DNA from: VRUE01 sp040901495
GTDB taxonomy: Bacteria; Actinomycetota; Thermoleophilia; Solirubrobacterales; 70-9
Direction: 5' to 3'
NCBI GenBank assembly: GCA_040901495.1
Contig: JBBDYO010000055.1
Location: 1 to 20,050, forward strand
DNA length: 20,050 nt
Below the pieces are notes generated by a model. It was not told the origin of the DNA and did no database searches. It worked only from the letters and a program-made list of their open reading frames with translations. This document shows, piece after piece, positions 1 to 6,248 of this stretch. Both the position numbers and the translations under genes were made by a program. Within the stretch, counting starts at the first letter, position 1. Each line of letters starts with the position of its first letter.

Positions 1-688
1 CGATCCAGGCCTTGTTGCCGCCGTCGTAGTCCGGCGCCCAGAGCTTCAGCGTCGCGGGACGGTCCCAGACCGTGACGGCCTCCTCGCCGACCTCGTCGAG
101 CCCGCGCCAGACCCGCACGAAGGGATTGCCCTCCCACTCCTCGCCGATCGTCGTCGGCTCGCGATGGCCGGGATGCACGCGCGTCTCGGGCGGTAGCTCC
201 ATCAGGCGCATCACCGACGCCTTGAGGTCGTCGAGCCCGCTGGCCCCGGGCGCCATCGTCCCCCCGACGGTCCCCTTGAAGAGGACGTCGGCGGTGAAGA
301 GGTCGCTGCCGTTGACGAGCAGGGCGATGTGGCCGGTCGCGTGGCCGGGGGTGAAGAGGGCTTCGATCTCCAGGTCGCCGGTCGCGAGGCTCTCGCCGTC
401 CTCGAGCGTGACGTCGACCTTCTCGCCGAGCTCAGCGGCGGCGGCGGGATGGGCGACGAGCGGCGGGCCGCCGAGGCGCTCCTGCGCGTCCGCCAGGCCG
501 GCGACGTGGTCGGCGTGGGGGTGGGTGACGAGCAGATGCGTGATCTCGATCCCGTCCCGCTCGGCGCGCTCGAGCAGGGGGCCGATCTCGTCGTTGCCGT
601 CGATCAGGATTCCCTTGCCGCTCGCCTCGCTAGCGACCAGGTAGGCGTTCGACAGCCAGGTTGGGTTCTCGGTCCGCTCTACGATCAA
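1..688 (-). CDS. MBL-fold metallo-hydrolase (glyoxalase II-like), C-terminus beyond window
   Basis: This is the N-terminal ~229 residues of a metallo-beta-lactamase-fold hydrolase; the gene continues past the left edge. I see the metal-binding motif THPHADH (H56, H58, D60, H61) followed by the second metal-ligand region FTPGHATGH, the order found in glyoxalase II / hydroxyacylglutathione hydrolase-like enzymes, which bind two metal ions and cleave thioesters or related bonds. No signal peptide is visible, so it is probably cytoplasmic. I chose the TTG at 686-688 because a strong GGAGGAGG Shine-Dalgarno lies about 5 nt upstream and the protein then opens directly into the first beta strand (NPTWLSNAYLV). 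It is divergent from the secreted protein at 872. The exact substrate cannot be told; this family also contains rhodanese-coupled persulfide dioxygenases and lactonases. The family call is firm, the reaction is not. Confidence 0.88.
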   Translation of the reverse strand, partial: MIVERTENPTWLSNAYLVASEASGKGILIDGNDEIGPLLERAERDGIEITHLLVTHPHADHVAGLADAQERLGGPPLVAHPAAAAELGEKVDVTLEDGESLATGDLEIEALFTPGHATGHIALLVNGSDLFTADVLFKGTVGGTMAPGASGLDDLKASVMRLMELPPETRVHPGHREPTTIGEEWEGNPFVRVWRGLDEVGEEAVTVWDRPATLKLWAPDYDGGNKAWI

Positions 689-871
689 CTGCGCCTCCTC
701 CCGTCGGCCCCCTCTGCACAGGATCTTGCGCACCGGGGGGCAATCACACCGGCTCACGCACAAGCGTGCCCATACTAGCCCGGTGTTTGAGAGCGACATC
801 CGAGCTTGTGCGGCGGCGCGGCGGGGGGTTCCCACCGCAGCGCTGCCCGGGTTGCCGTGTTGGGAGTTGGT

Positions 872-2095
872 GTGAGGGTCAGAAGCACTGAGAGGCGCGG
901 GCCTCGACTGGTGCTGCTGGCGGCCTTGGCCTTGGTGGCCCTGACCGCCGGCAGTGCGGTTTCGGCTTCCGCTGAACCAGGCGGCGCGGAACAGCCGGCC
1001 GTCGCGAGCTCGCCGTTCGATCGCCAGGGGATGTGGATCTGGTACGTCGACAGCTCCGACGGCGGCGACCTGTCGCGAATCATCGCGCGCGCCAAGCGCT
1101 TCCAGATCGGCACCCTCTACATCAAGTCCGGCGACGCGGGAAGCACCTGGAGCCAGTTCACCCCCTCCCTGATCGAGCGCCTTCACGAAGCGGGGCTCTC
1201 CGTTTGCGCCTGGCAGTTCGTCTACGGCGACAGCCCGGTCGCCGAGGCCAAGGTCGGCGCGGCTTCCGTCAGCCGCGGCGCCGACTGCCTGGTGATCGAC
1301 GCCGAGGGCCAGTACGAGGGCAAGTACGCGGCCGCCGACCGCTACATCCGCGCGCTGCGCGCCCGCATCGGCGAAGCCTTCCCGCTTTCGCTGTCGAGCT
1401 TCCCCTACGTCGACTACCACCCGTCTTTCCCCTACTCGGTCTTCCTCGGCCCGGGCGGCGCCACCTACAACCAGCCGCAGATGTACTGGAAGGCGATCGG
1501 CACCTCGGTGCGCGCCGTCTACGAGCACACCTACCTCTTCAACCGCGTTTGGGAGAGGCCCGTGTACCCGATCGGCCAGACCTACCTCAACCCAGGGCAC
1601 AAGCCGATCCGTCAGTTCCGCCGCTTCGCGACGATCTACGGCGGCCTGCCGACCAGCTGGTGGAGCTGGCAGGAGACGAGCGGTCGCGAGTGGGGGGCGC
1701 TTGCCGCCCCGGCTGCTGCCCCGATTCCCGGCTACCGGCCGATGACGCTGCACCCCGTCCTCAAGAGGGGCAGTCGCGGCGACCTCGTCGTTTGGGCTCA
1801 GACTTACCTCCGCGCCGCGGTCAGGCCGAACCTCCCCGTGACTGGGATCTTCGGCAACCTCACGCGGGGAGCAGTGCGGACCTTCCAGGCCGAACACGGT
1901 CTGCGCGCCGACGGCGTGATCGGCACCGCGACCTGGGACGCCCTGCACCAGTTCGAACCGGTTCGCCCGGGATGGGCAGCCCCCGTGACCCGCCGCAACC
2001 GCGCCAGCACCAGTGGCGCGGTTCAGGCTCGCCGGCCGCTCTCCGCCTCGCTTCCCGCCAAGGCCTACGAGATCAATCCAGGGCCCAGGCCCTGA
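872..2095 (+). CDS. Secreted glycoside hydrolase-like protein with peptidoglycan-binding domain
   Basis: About 407 aa. An N-terminal signal peptide (RSTERRGPR then a hydrophobic LVLLAALALVALTAG stretch and an Ala-rich cleavage region) indicates export. Residues ~50-275 look like a TIM-barrel glycosidase-like domain: it opens with QGMWIWYVDSS, and has acidic residues at a strand end (LVIDAEGQYEG) and a late SWWSWQE motif, reminiscent of GH25/DUF1906-type lysozyme-like domains. I cannot assign a GH family or confirm catalytic residues. Residues ~293-360 are a clear PG_binding_1 domain (LKRGSRGD, TGIFGNLTRGAVRTFQ, LRADGVIGTATWDAL). A basic, Ser/Pro-rich tail follows. Likely role: binding, and perhaps cleavage, of cell-wall glycan outside the membrane. 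I chose GTG 872 because GGGAG sits 5 nt upstream; an in-frame start at 806 would put 22 non-signal-like residues ahead of the signal peptide. Confidence 0.8.
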   Translation: MRVRSTERRGPRLVLLAALALVALTAGSAVSASAEPGGAEQPAVASSPFDRQGMWIWYVDSSDGGDLSRIIARAKRFQIGTLYIKSGDAGSTWSQFTPSLIERLHEAGLSVCAWQFVYGDSPVAEAKVGAASVSRGADCLVIDAEGQYEGKYAAADRYIRALRARIGEAFPLSLSSFPYVDYHPSFPYSVFLGPGGATYNQPQMYWKAIGTSVRAVYEHTYLFNRVWERPVYPIGQTYLNPGHKPIRQFRRFATIYGGLPTSWWSWQETSGREWGALAAPAAAPIPGYRPMTLHPVLKRGSRGDLVVWAQTYLRAAVRPNLPVTGIFGNLTRGAVRTFQAEHGLRADGVIGTATWDALHQFEPVRPGWAAPVTRRNRASTSGAVQARRPLSASLPAKAYEINPGPRP

Positions 2096-2130
2096 GGAAA
2101 TCACTCGGCGTCGAGCAGTCGCATCGTCGC

Positions 2131-2160
2131 TCGACTACCAACCCTCTGACCTGAAATACT
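2131..2160 (+). promoter_or_regulatory. Possible tRNA-Asp promoter
   Basis: TCGACT at 2131-2136 and AATACT at 2155-2160 are spaced 18 nt apart, each matching the -35/-10 consensus at 4 of 6 positions. They lie 32 nt before the mature 5' end of the tRNA. This short stretch after the upstream stop codon is more AT-rich than its surroundings. Weak evidence, but it is the best promoter candidate for the tRNA. Confidence 0.3.
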
Positions 2161-2192
2161 TTTTCGACGGGTGCCCTGGTGCCCACCCTTCG

Positions 2193-2266
2193 GGGGGCGT
2201 AGCTCAGTTGGTTAGAGCGCTGCCCTGTCACGGCAGAGGTCGCGGGTTCGAGTCCCGTCGCTCCCG
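2193..2266 (+). tRNA. tRNA-Asp (anticodon GTC)
   Basis: A complete 74-nt cloverleaf. The acceptor stem GGGGGCG (2193-2199) pairs with CGCTCCC (2259-2265) with one G-U, and the discriminator is G2266. The D arm is GCTC...GAGC. The anticodon stem CTGCC/GGCAG encloses the loop CTGTCAC, giving anticodon GTC at 2227-2229, which reads GAC/GAU (Asp). The T arm GCGGG/CCCGT encloses TTCGAGT. CCA is not encoded. It lies between the secreted PG-binding protein gene and the 3' end of the convergent beta-propeller gene, only 22 nt away. Confidence 0.97.
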
Positions 2267-2282
2267 TCTCGGTTGTGCCACG

Positions 2283-2300
2283 AGCGGGCTATTTCCCGCT
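2283..2300. terminator. Short convergent hairpin between tRNA-Asp and the beta-propeller gene
   Basis: AGCGGG (2283-2288) pairs perfectly with CCCGCT (2295-2300) around the 6-nt loop CTATTT. It contains the stop codon of the minus-strand beta-propeller gene and lies 16 nt after the tRNA. There is no long T tract, so intrinsic termination is only a possibility in either direction. Confidence 0.3.
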
Positions 2301-3608
2301 GGGGCGGAGTTTCACCTTCAGGGAGCTCGACGCGGAGCTGGTGTCGGCGGTCGCGGTCAAGATCAGCTTGTAGCGGCCGGGCTTCGCAGGCTTCCCGCCG
2401 AGACGTCCGTTCCAAGCGATCGTGCCGACGCCGGCCCGGGCGCTTGATCGAGCCACCTGCCTGCCCTTTCCGGGCTTACCCAGCGGCTCTACGCGAAGGG
2501 CGACGCTGGCGGGGTCGGAGAGGGCGAACTTGACGAGCACGCGCTTGCCTGCACGCGGAATGCGAGGCGTGGCCTGGAAAGCGACCAGGGAGATTCGGAT
2601 CGCGCCAGGCGCGCCAGCCGGTCCGGGTGGGCCCTGGGGGCCGGTGACGCCGGGCAGGGGGAAGGTCGTGATCGCACCCGCTGTGGTGATCCGCCCGATC
2701 CGGTCGGCGTGCGGAAGCGTGAACCAGAGTGGCGCGCCTGCCCCGCTCGCGGAGGCGATGTCGTAGGGCCCCTCAAAGCCTGTGAAGAACCTGTTCGTGA
2801 TCGTGCCCGCCACGTCTATGCGGCCAATCTGGTCGCTGCCCTGCTCGGTGAACCAGACCGCCCCATCCGAGCCAGCGGCGATATTCGTGGGCATGCTGCC
2901 GGGAGGGGGAAGGGGAGTATCCAGGACGACCCCGCCCCCGGTCCCGAGCCGTCCGATCTCAGCGGAGCCGCGCTGCGTGAAATAGAGCAGGCCATTGGCC
3001 GAGCTGAAGGCAATTCCCGTCGGCTGACTGCCCGCTCCCGGAACGGCGATCTCGTACTCGATGGCCCCTACGACCGACATTCTGGCGACCTCGTCGCTGC
3101 CCGCCTCGGTGAAGAAGATGCGGGCGGCATCGGCAGTGATGCCGGTCGGGACGTCGTTGGAGCCGGGTATTTCGAACTCGGTGACGACCCCCGCGGTTGT
3201 GATTGCTCCGATCTGATCGGACCCTCGCTCGGTGAACCAAAGGCGGCCGTCGGGGCCGGCGACGATGTCGAAGGGGAAGCTTTCGCCCCCGGGGACATCG
3301 AACTCGGTTACCGCACCGGCGGTGGTAATGCGGCCGATCTTGCTGGCGAGCGGCTCGGTAAACCAGAGCGCGCCGTCGGGGCCGGCCGCGATCGCTTGCG
3401 GGCTGGCGGCGGCTGGCAACGGAAACTCCGTGAGGGTGCCGTCGGGTGCGATCCGTCCGATGCGATCGGCCCCTGCCTCCGTGAACCACATCGCGCCGTC
3501 AGGACCAGCGGCGATCCCGCGTGGTTCGCTCGGCGCTGCGAGGCTCGACGGCGGAAGGCAGACCATGATGGCGCCCATCGCTCCAATGGCTGCGATCGCG
3601 CGGAGCAT
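2289..3608 (-). CDS. Secreted Vgb-like (virginiamycin B lyase-type) seven-bladed beta-propeller protein
   Basis: 439 aa. A signal peptide (MLRAIAAIGAMGAIMVCLPPSSLAA) is followed by seven copies of a blade motif of the form GPDGaxWFTExgsdxIGRI (residues ~27-312), the hallmark of the Vgb/streptogramin lyase-like propeller family. Five copies keep the W/L-F-T-E core well; blade 4 (IFFTEAGSDEVARM) and blade 5 (LLYFTQRGSAEIGRL) are more diverged. A short collagen-like run of Gly-X-Y triplets (GPQGPPGPAGAPGA) at residues ~318-336 joins the propeller to a C-terminal ~100-residue beta-rich domain resembling FlgD/Ig-like modules (AGVGTIAWNGRLGGKPAKPGRYKL). True Vgb opens the streptogramin B ring, but most secreted, repeat-rich homologues have no proven lyase activity, so resistance should not be assumed. 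ATG 3608 has only a weak purine-rich upstream site. Upstream DNA is AT-rich and could hold its promoter. Confidence 0.85.
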   Translation of the reverse strand: MLRAIAAIGAMGAIMVCLPPSSLAAPSEPRGIAAGPDGAMWFTEAGADRIGRIAPDGTLTEFPLPAAASPQAIAAGPDGALWFTEPLASKIGRITTAGAVTEFDVPGGESFPFDIVAGPDGRLWFTERGSDQIGAITTAGVVTEFEIPGSNDVPTGITADAARIFFTEAGSDEVARMSVVGAIEYEIAVPGAGSQPTGIAFSSANGLLYFTQRGSAEIGRLGTGGGVVLDTPLPPPGSMPTNIAAGSDGAVWFTEQGSDQIGRIDVAGTITNRFFTGFEGPYDIASASGAGAPLWFTLPHADRIGRITTAGAITTFPLPGVTGPQGPPGPAGAPGAIRISLVAFQATPRIPRAGKRVLVKFALSDPASVALRVEPLGKPGKGRQVARSSARAGVGTIAWNGRLGGKPAKPGRYKLILTATADTSSASSSLKVKLRPSGK

Positions 3609-3671
3609 CTCATCTGATGTTACATCGATTTATTTGTCCTGAGGCCGTCAGCCCGCCGGACCTTCGGACAC

Positions 3672-3962
3672 GGCCTTGCCCCAATCCAGAACCGCCCGGC
3701 GATCGTCGTCTCGGTCGATGAGATCTCCTCGGGCTTGGACGAGGAGCTGATCGTGGTTGTGCCCGTGTCGAGCTCTCGAGCGCCGTCGCTGCTACGGCCG
3801 GAGGTCTCGACCGACGAAGGAGTCGAGCGTGCCAGCGTCGCCGTTTGCCGAGGTGTCAGATCCGTGGCGCGCAAGCGCTTGCTGCGACCTATAGGTCAGA
3901 CGAAGCAAAGCACGCTCCGTGAAGTCGAGCAGGCGCTGGAGGTGGTCTTCGGGGTGGACTGA
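3672..3962 (+). pseudogene. MazF/PemK-type toxin relic, N-terminus lost
   Basis: Reading the frame that ends at TGA 3960-3962 gives RPAIVVSVDEISSG, then LIVVVPVSSS, ERASVAVCRGVRSVARKRLL and LREVEQALEVVFGVD. This order matches the middle and end of MazF/PemK endoribonucleases: RPaiVVS, VVVPvTS, the SVa...qvRsv..eRL helix, then a final amphipathic helix ending LGL/FGV. The family's N-terminal part (roughly RGdvWwvdL.p..G.Eq, including the first active-site loop) is not recognisable; only LAPIQN precedes the RP. No in-frame start lies at the right place; the TTG at 3735 falls in the middle of the fold. There is no antitoxin gene before it: the next gene upstream is divergent. I read it as a decayed, non-functional toxin fragment. 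An antisense 84-aa frame over the same DNA has no family resemblance. Confidence 0.65.
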
Positions 3963-4045
3963 TCGGCGGCTTACCCCTCGGAGCTCAGCCCTTGAAGTCT
4001 TCCTTAGGATGCACGCTACTCATGGGGAGCTTGAGGGAGAAGAGG

Positions 4046-4486
4046 GTGAGTAGCGCTTGGCTGTCGCGGACGCTGTTTGCTGGCGCCGCGCTTCTGTGGC
4101 TCGCTGCTGCCTTCCTTCCTCCGAGAAGCTCGGGTAGCGGTTCAACGTTGGCGAGCCATCAGCTTGCCGACCTGATTGGAACGGGGGCACTAGGGGATAG
4201 CGTTCCCGCTTGGGCAGGCGTGGCCTGGTACGTGATCCCGATTTGCGCCGGGCTCTTGCTCATGGCGCTCGGGTTCAACGGTCGGCTTGGCGTGGTCCTT
4301 CGCCTTTGCCCCGCCCTTCTCGCGACGGTCTTTGCCCTCGGGTTCAGCGCGTTTGTCGCGAAGTTGGGTGTATCGCGGATTGGCAGCGGCGCGGTATGCG
4401 CGCTCGCGGGTAGTGTCTGTGCGCTCATCGCCTCGGGAATCGAGAGCGGGGGACTTTACGCGGCAAGGAGTCCACGTGTTCTGTAG
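4046..4486 (+). CDS. Small hydrophobic membrane protein of unknown function
   Basis: About 146 aa from GTG 4046. I chose this start because GAGGGAGA lies 5 nt upstream; in-frame ATG 4022 and TTG 3992 lack a well-placed site. The protein has about four hydrophobic segments: TLFAGAALLWLAAAFL, VAWYVIPICAGLLLMALGF, LCPALLATVFALGFSAFVA, and a final one around VCALAGSVCALIASG, separated by short loops. This is a typical four-helix integral membrane topology. I recognise no family. Its 3' end overlaps the next gene (start 4476) by 11 nt, so the two are almost certainly co-transcribed and translationally coupled, and a role linked to the zinc-ribbon protein is a reasonable inference. Confidence 0.7.
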   Translation: MSSAWLSRTLFAGAALLWLAAAFLPPRSSGSGSTLASHQLADLIGTGALGDSVPAWAGVAWYVIPICAGLLLMALGFNGRLGVVLRLCPALLATVFALGFSAFVAKLGVSRIGSGAVCALAGSVCALIASGIESGGLYAARSPRVL

Positions 4487-5696
4487 CCAGTGCGGCAAGA
4501 AAAACGAGAACAACACTCGCTTTTGTGAAGAGTGCGGTGCGCCAATGAACGTAGCTCCGACGCCCGAGAGCCCCTCGACCACTCCGGCTGCCGAGCCAAA
4601 GGGCCAGAAAACGTGGCCGCTCCGGGTCGTCGTTCCGGTCCTCGTCGGCGCCGTCGCTCTGATTGCGGCGGTCGCGCTGCTTGCAAGCGGACTCGGGGGC
4701 GAGAGCGGTGGCGCCTCCGATCCCAAGACGGCCGTCAGCGAGCTTGCCACCGCGATACAGAACAAGGACGGAGCGGCGGCAGTCAGTCTCATCGATCCTG
4801 AAGAGGTCGGCCCCTTGGCGGACCTCTACGAGGAAGCTCGTGAGGACCCGGGGACCTTGGGCCGGATTGCCCTCAGCGGGGGAACCACCCTGTCATTCGA
4901 CGATCTGGACCTGAGCGAAGAACGTGTGGGCTCCGGTGTTGCCAAAGTGACGATCGACAGTGGCGCCTTCCGCATGCTGATCACCGAGGACGCCCCGTCG
5001 GACTCCGAGAGTGCGGACGTCGAAGAAAGGGAGCTTGACTTCTCCAGCACCGAGGGCCCCGGTGGGTCCGGCTTCTACGTGATGACGCGAGAGGTGGACG
5101 GACGCTGGTACGTCAGCCCGACGATGACCGCACTCCAGTTCCTCGTTGAGGCTGAGGGCCTGACTCCCCCTGATTTTGAACTCTCAGGTGCCACCGAGGT
5201 TGAATCTACGAATGCCCCCTCCACTCCCGACGATCTTCTATCCGCCGTCATACAGGTAGTGAACTCTCGCGATGTGGCCCAAGGGCTGGAGCTTGTATCG
5301 ACTGGAGAATCGAACGTCGTCCGCCCCTATACCGCGGCGCTGCAGGAGTTCTTCAGTCGGATCGACGGATCGATGGAACTGCAGGTCACGGATTCCGACT
5401 TCGCTGAACAGGAGCTGGGCTCGGATCTGGTTCGCCTGGATCTCGTCCACGTTGCCGTCGACGCCTACATCGTGAGCGACTACGAGTCCGAACAGGCCAG
5501 CGTCAAGCTCAACGGACTCTGCTTCAACGTAGTGAGTACGGGGGGTAGCTCCAGCGATTGCGAGGACGAAGCGCGCGATCTCTTTGGCGTGAACGAACTC
5601 TTCGTCGTGGCGAAGCGAGAGGACGGTGGGATGCGCTTGGCGCCGGTCGCAACCGCGCTCGAGTACATCCGGCTGTTATCTGAACAAGAGCTCTAG
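4476..5696 (+). CDS. Zinc-ribbon single-pass membrane protein with large extracytoplasmic domain
   Basis: About 406 aa. It opens with a zinc ribbon, CSQCGKKN...FCEECG (Cys3, Cys6, Cys17, Cys20 from this start), then a Pro/Thr/Ser linker (~25-46) and one transmembrane helix (~50-71, VVVPVLVGAVALIAAVALLA). The remaining ~330 residues are acidic and should lie outside the membrane. Two similar opening stretches (DPKTAVSELATAIQNKDGAAAVSLI at ~82 and PSTPDDLLSAVIQVVNSRDVAQGLELV at ~250) suggest a duplicated alpha/beta domain of the SnoaL/NTF2-like kind; I infer this from pattern only. I chose GTG 4476 because CAAGGAG lies 5 nt upstream and the first Cys follows at once; the reading frame stays open to 4287 but that part has no site. 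It overlaps the preceding membrane protein gene by 11 nt. Such proteins are common in actinobacteria as hypothetical envelope proteins. Confidence 0.85.
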   Translation: MFCSQCGKKNENNTRFCEECGAPMNVAPTPESPSTTPAAEPKGQKTWPLRVVVPVLVGAVALIAAVALLASGLGGESGGASDPKTAVSELATAIQNKDGAAAVSLIDPEEVGPLADLYEEAREDPGTLGRIALSGGTTLSFDDLDLSEERVGSGVAKVTIDSGAFRMLITEDAPSDSESADVEERELDFSSTEGPGGSGFYVMTREVDGRWYVSPTMTALQFLVEAEGLTPPDFELSGATEVESTNAPSTPDDLLSAVIQVVNSRDVAQGLELVSTGESNVVRPYTAALQEFFSRIDGSMELQVTDSDFAEQELGSDLVRLDLVHVAVDAYIVSDYESEQASVKLNGLCFNVVSTGGSSSDCEDEARDLFGVNELFVVAKREDGGMRLAPVATALEYIRLLSEQEL

Positions 5697-5715
5697 CTGG
5701 GCTGGGGTCTGCTGC

Positions 5716-6045
5716 TCAGCTGCCGTTTTGGCCAGGCTTGGGAGGGGGGTCGGGCGGTGGGTAGAGGCGCAGGCGGTGGAGGTTTAGGGCGATGCGGGTG
5801 GCGACTATGTGGTGGCTGTCGCGGTGGAGGAGGCCGGCGGCAACCAGTTCGTTGATGGCCCACTCGACGGCGGGGTCATCTGGGCTCTTGCTCAGCTGGC
5901 GGTTGAGCTCGGCGATTGGGAGCGGAGCGGGATGGAAGGAGACGGCCAGTGAGAGAACGGCGCGGCCGACCATTGCGTCCTCGTTGGAGACGCGGCGACG
6001 GGGTTTCTCTGGCTCGCCGCCTGAGGAAGGTGGCTGATCGTGCAT
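5716..6045 (-). CDS. Small winged-helix-like protein, function unknown
   Basis: 109 aa. The central part (residues ~22-95) contains a helical stretch ending NRQLSKSPDDPAVEWAINELVAAGLLHRDSHHIVATRIAL, which looks like a winged helix: recognition-like helix, then a short wing where VAAGLLHRD is typical of marR/PadR-like wings. The N-terminus is charged and disordered, and the C-terminus is proline-rich (PPPDPPPKPGQ). ATG 6045 is preceded by GGAGGTG about 7 nt upstream, a strong site. It is convergent with the zinc-ribbon gene (19 nt between stops). The leader upstream contains an unusual set of complementary segments that include this ribosome binding site (see the regulatory feature at 6053-6132). 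It could be a small transcription regulator; DNA binding is not shown. Confidence 0.7.
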   Translation of the reverse strand: MHDQPPSSGGEPEKPRRRVSNEDAMVGRAVLSLAVSFHPAPLPIAELNRQLSKSPDDPAVEWAINELVAAGLLHRDSHHIVATRIALNLHRLRLYPPPDPPPKPGQNGS

Positions 6046-6052
6046 GGTTGAA

Positions 6053-6132
6053 CACCTCCGGGCTAAACCCCGGAGCCGCTTGACAGTGCAGCTCCGGGGG
6101 TGTTGGGCTTCGTGTCCCTTAGCCCCCGGAGC
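6053..6132 (-). promoter_or_regulatory. Leader with alternative pairings that include the ribosome binding site of the winged-helix gene
   Basis: Read on the minus strand, four segments follow each other: C' (6132-6123, GCTCCGGGGG), B' (6100-6091, CCCCCGGAGC), A' (6076-6068, GCTCCGGGG) and D' (6062-6056, CCCGGAG, continuing into the GGAGGTG ribosome site). C'-B' can form 10 perfect pairs, B'-A' 9 perfect pairs plus two more GC pairs beyond one mismatch, and A'-D' 7 perfect pairs around a 6-nt loop. A' cannot pair with both B' and D', and B' cannot pair with both C' and A'. This is the layout of an attenuator or RNA switch. The pairings are seen directly; any regulation is inference. Confidence 0.5.
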
Positions 6133-6248
6133 CGAGAGTTCGCCCCTGCTCAGCTAGTTGCGTGAGAGGTCGGTGGACGACCCGTTCGCGGCAGACGACC
6201 GCTTCGGTGGTCGCGTGGATTAGGCTCGATGCCCCGCGACAGAACAGG

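Noticed and set aside
2709..3617. A 302-codon plus-strand open frame over the beta-propeller gene
   Set aside because: Its repeats are shadows of the propeller blades on the other strand; there is no start context or signal peptide.
3620..3874. An 84-codon minus-strand frame opposite the MazF relic
   Set aside because: Ser/Thr-rich with no domain, while the plus-strand frame matches the MazF pattern.
6080..6085. TTGACA as a -35 for glutamate decarboxylase
   Set aside because: No -10-like hexamer at 16-19 nt, and it lies in the loop of a hairpin; likely chance.
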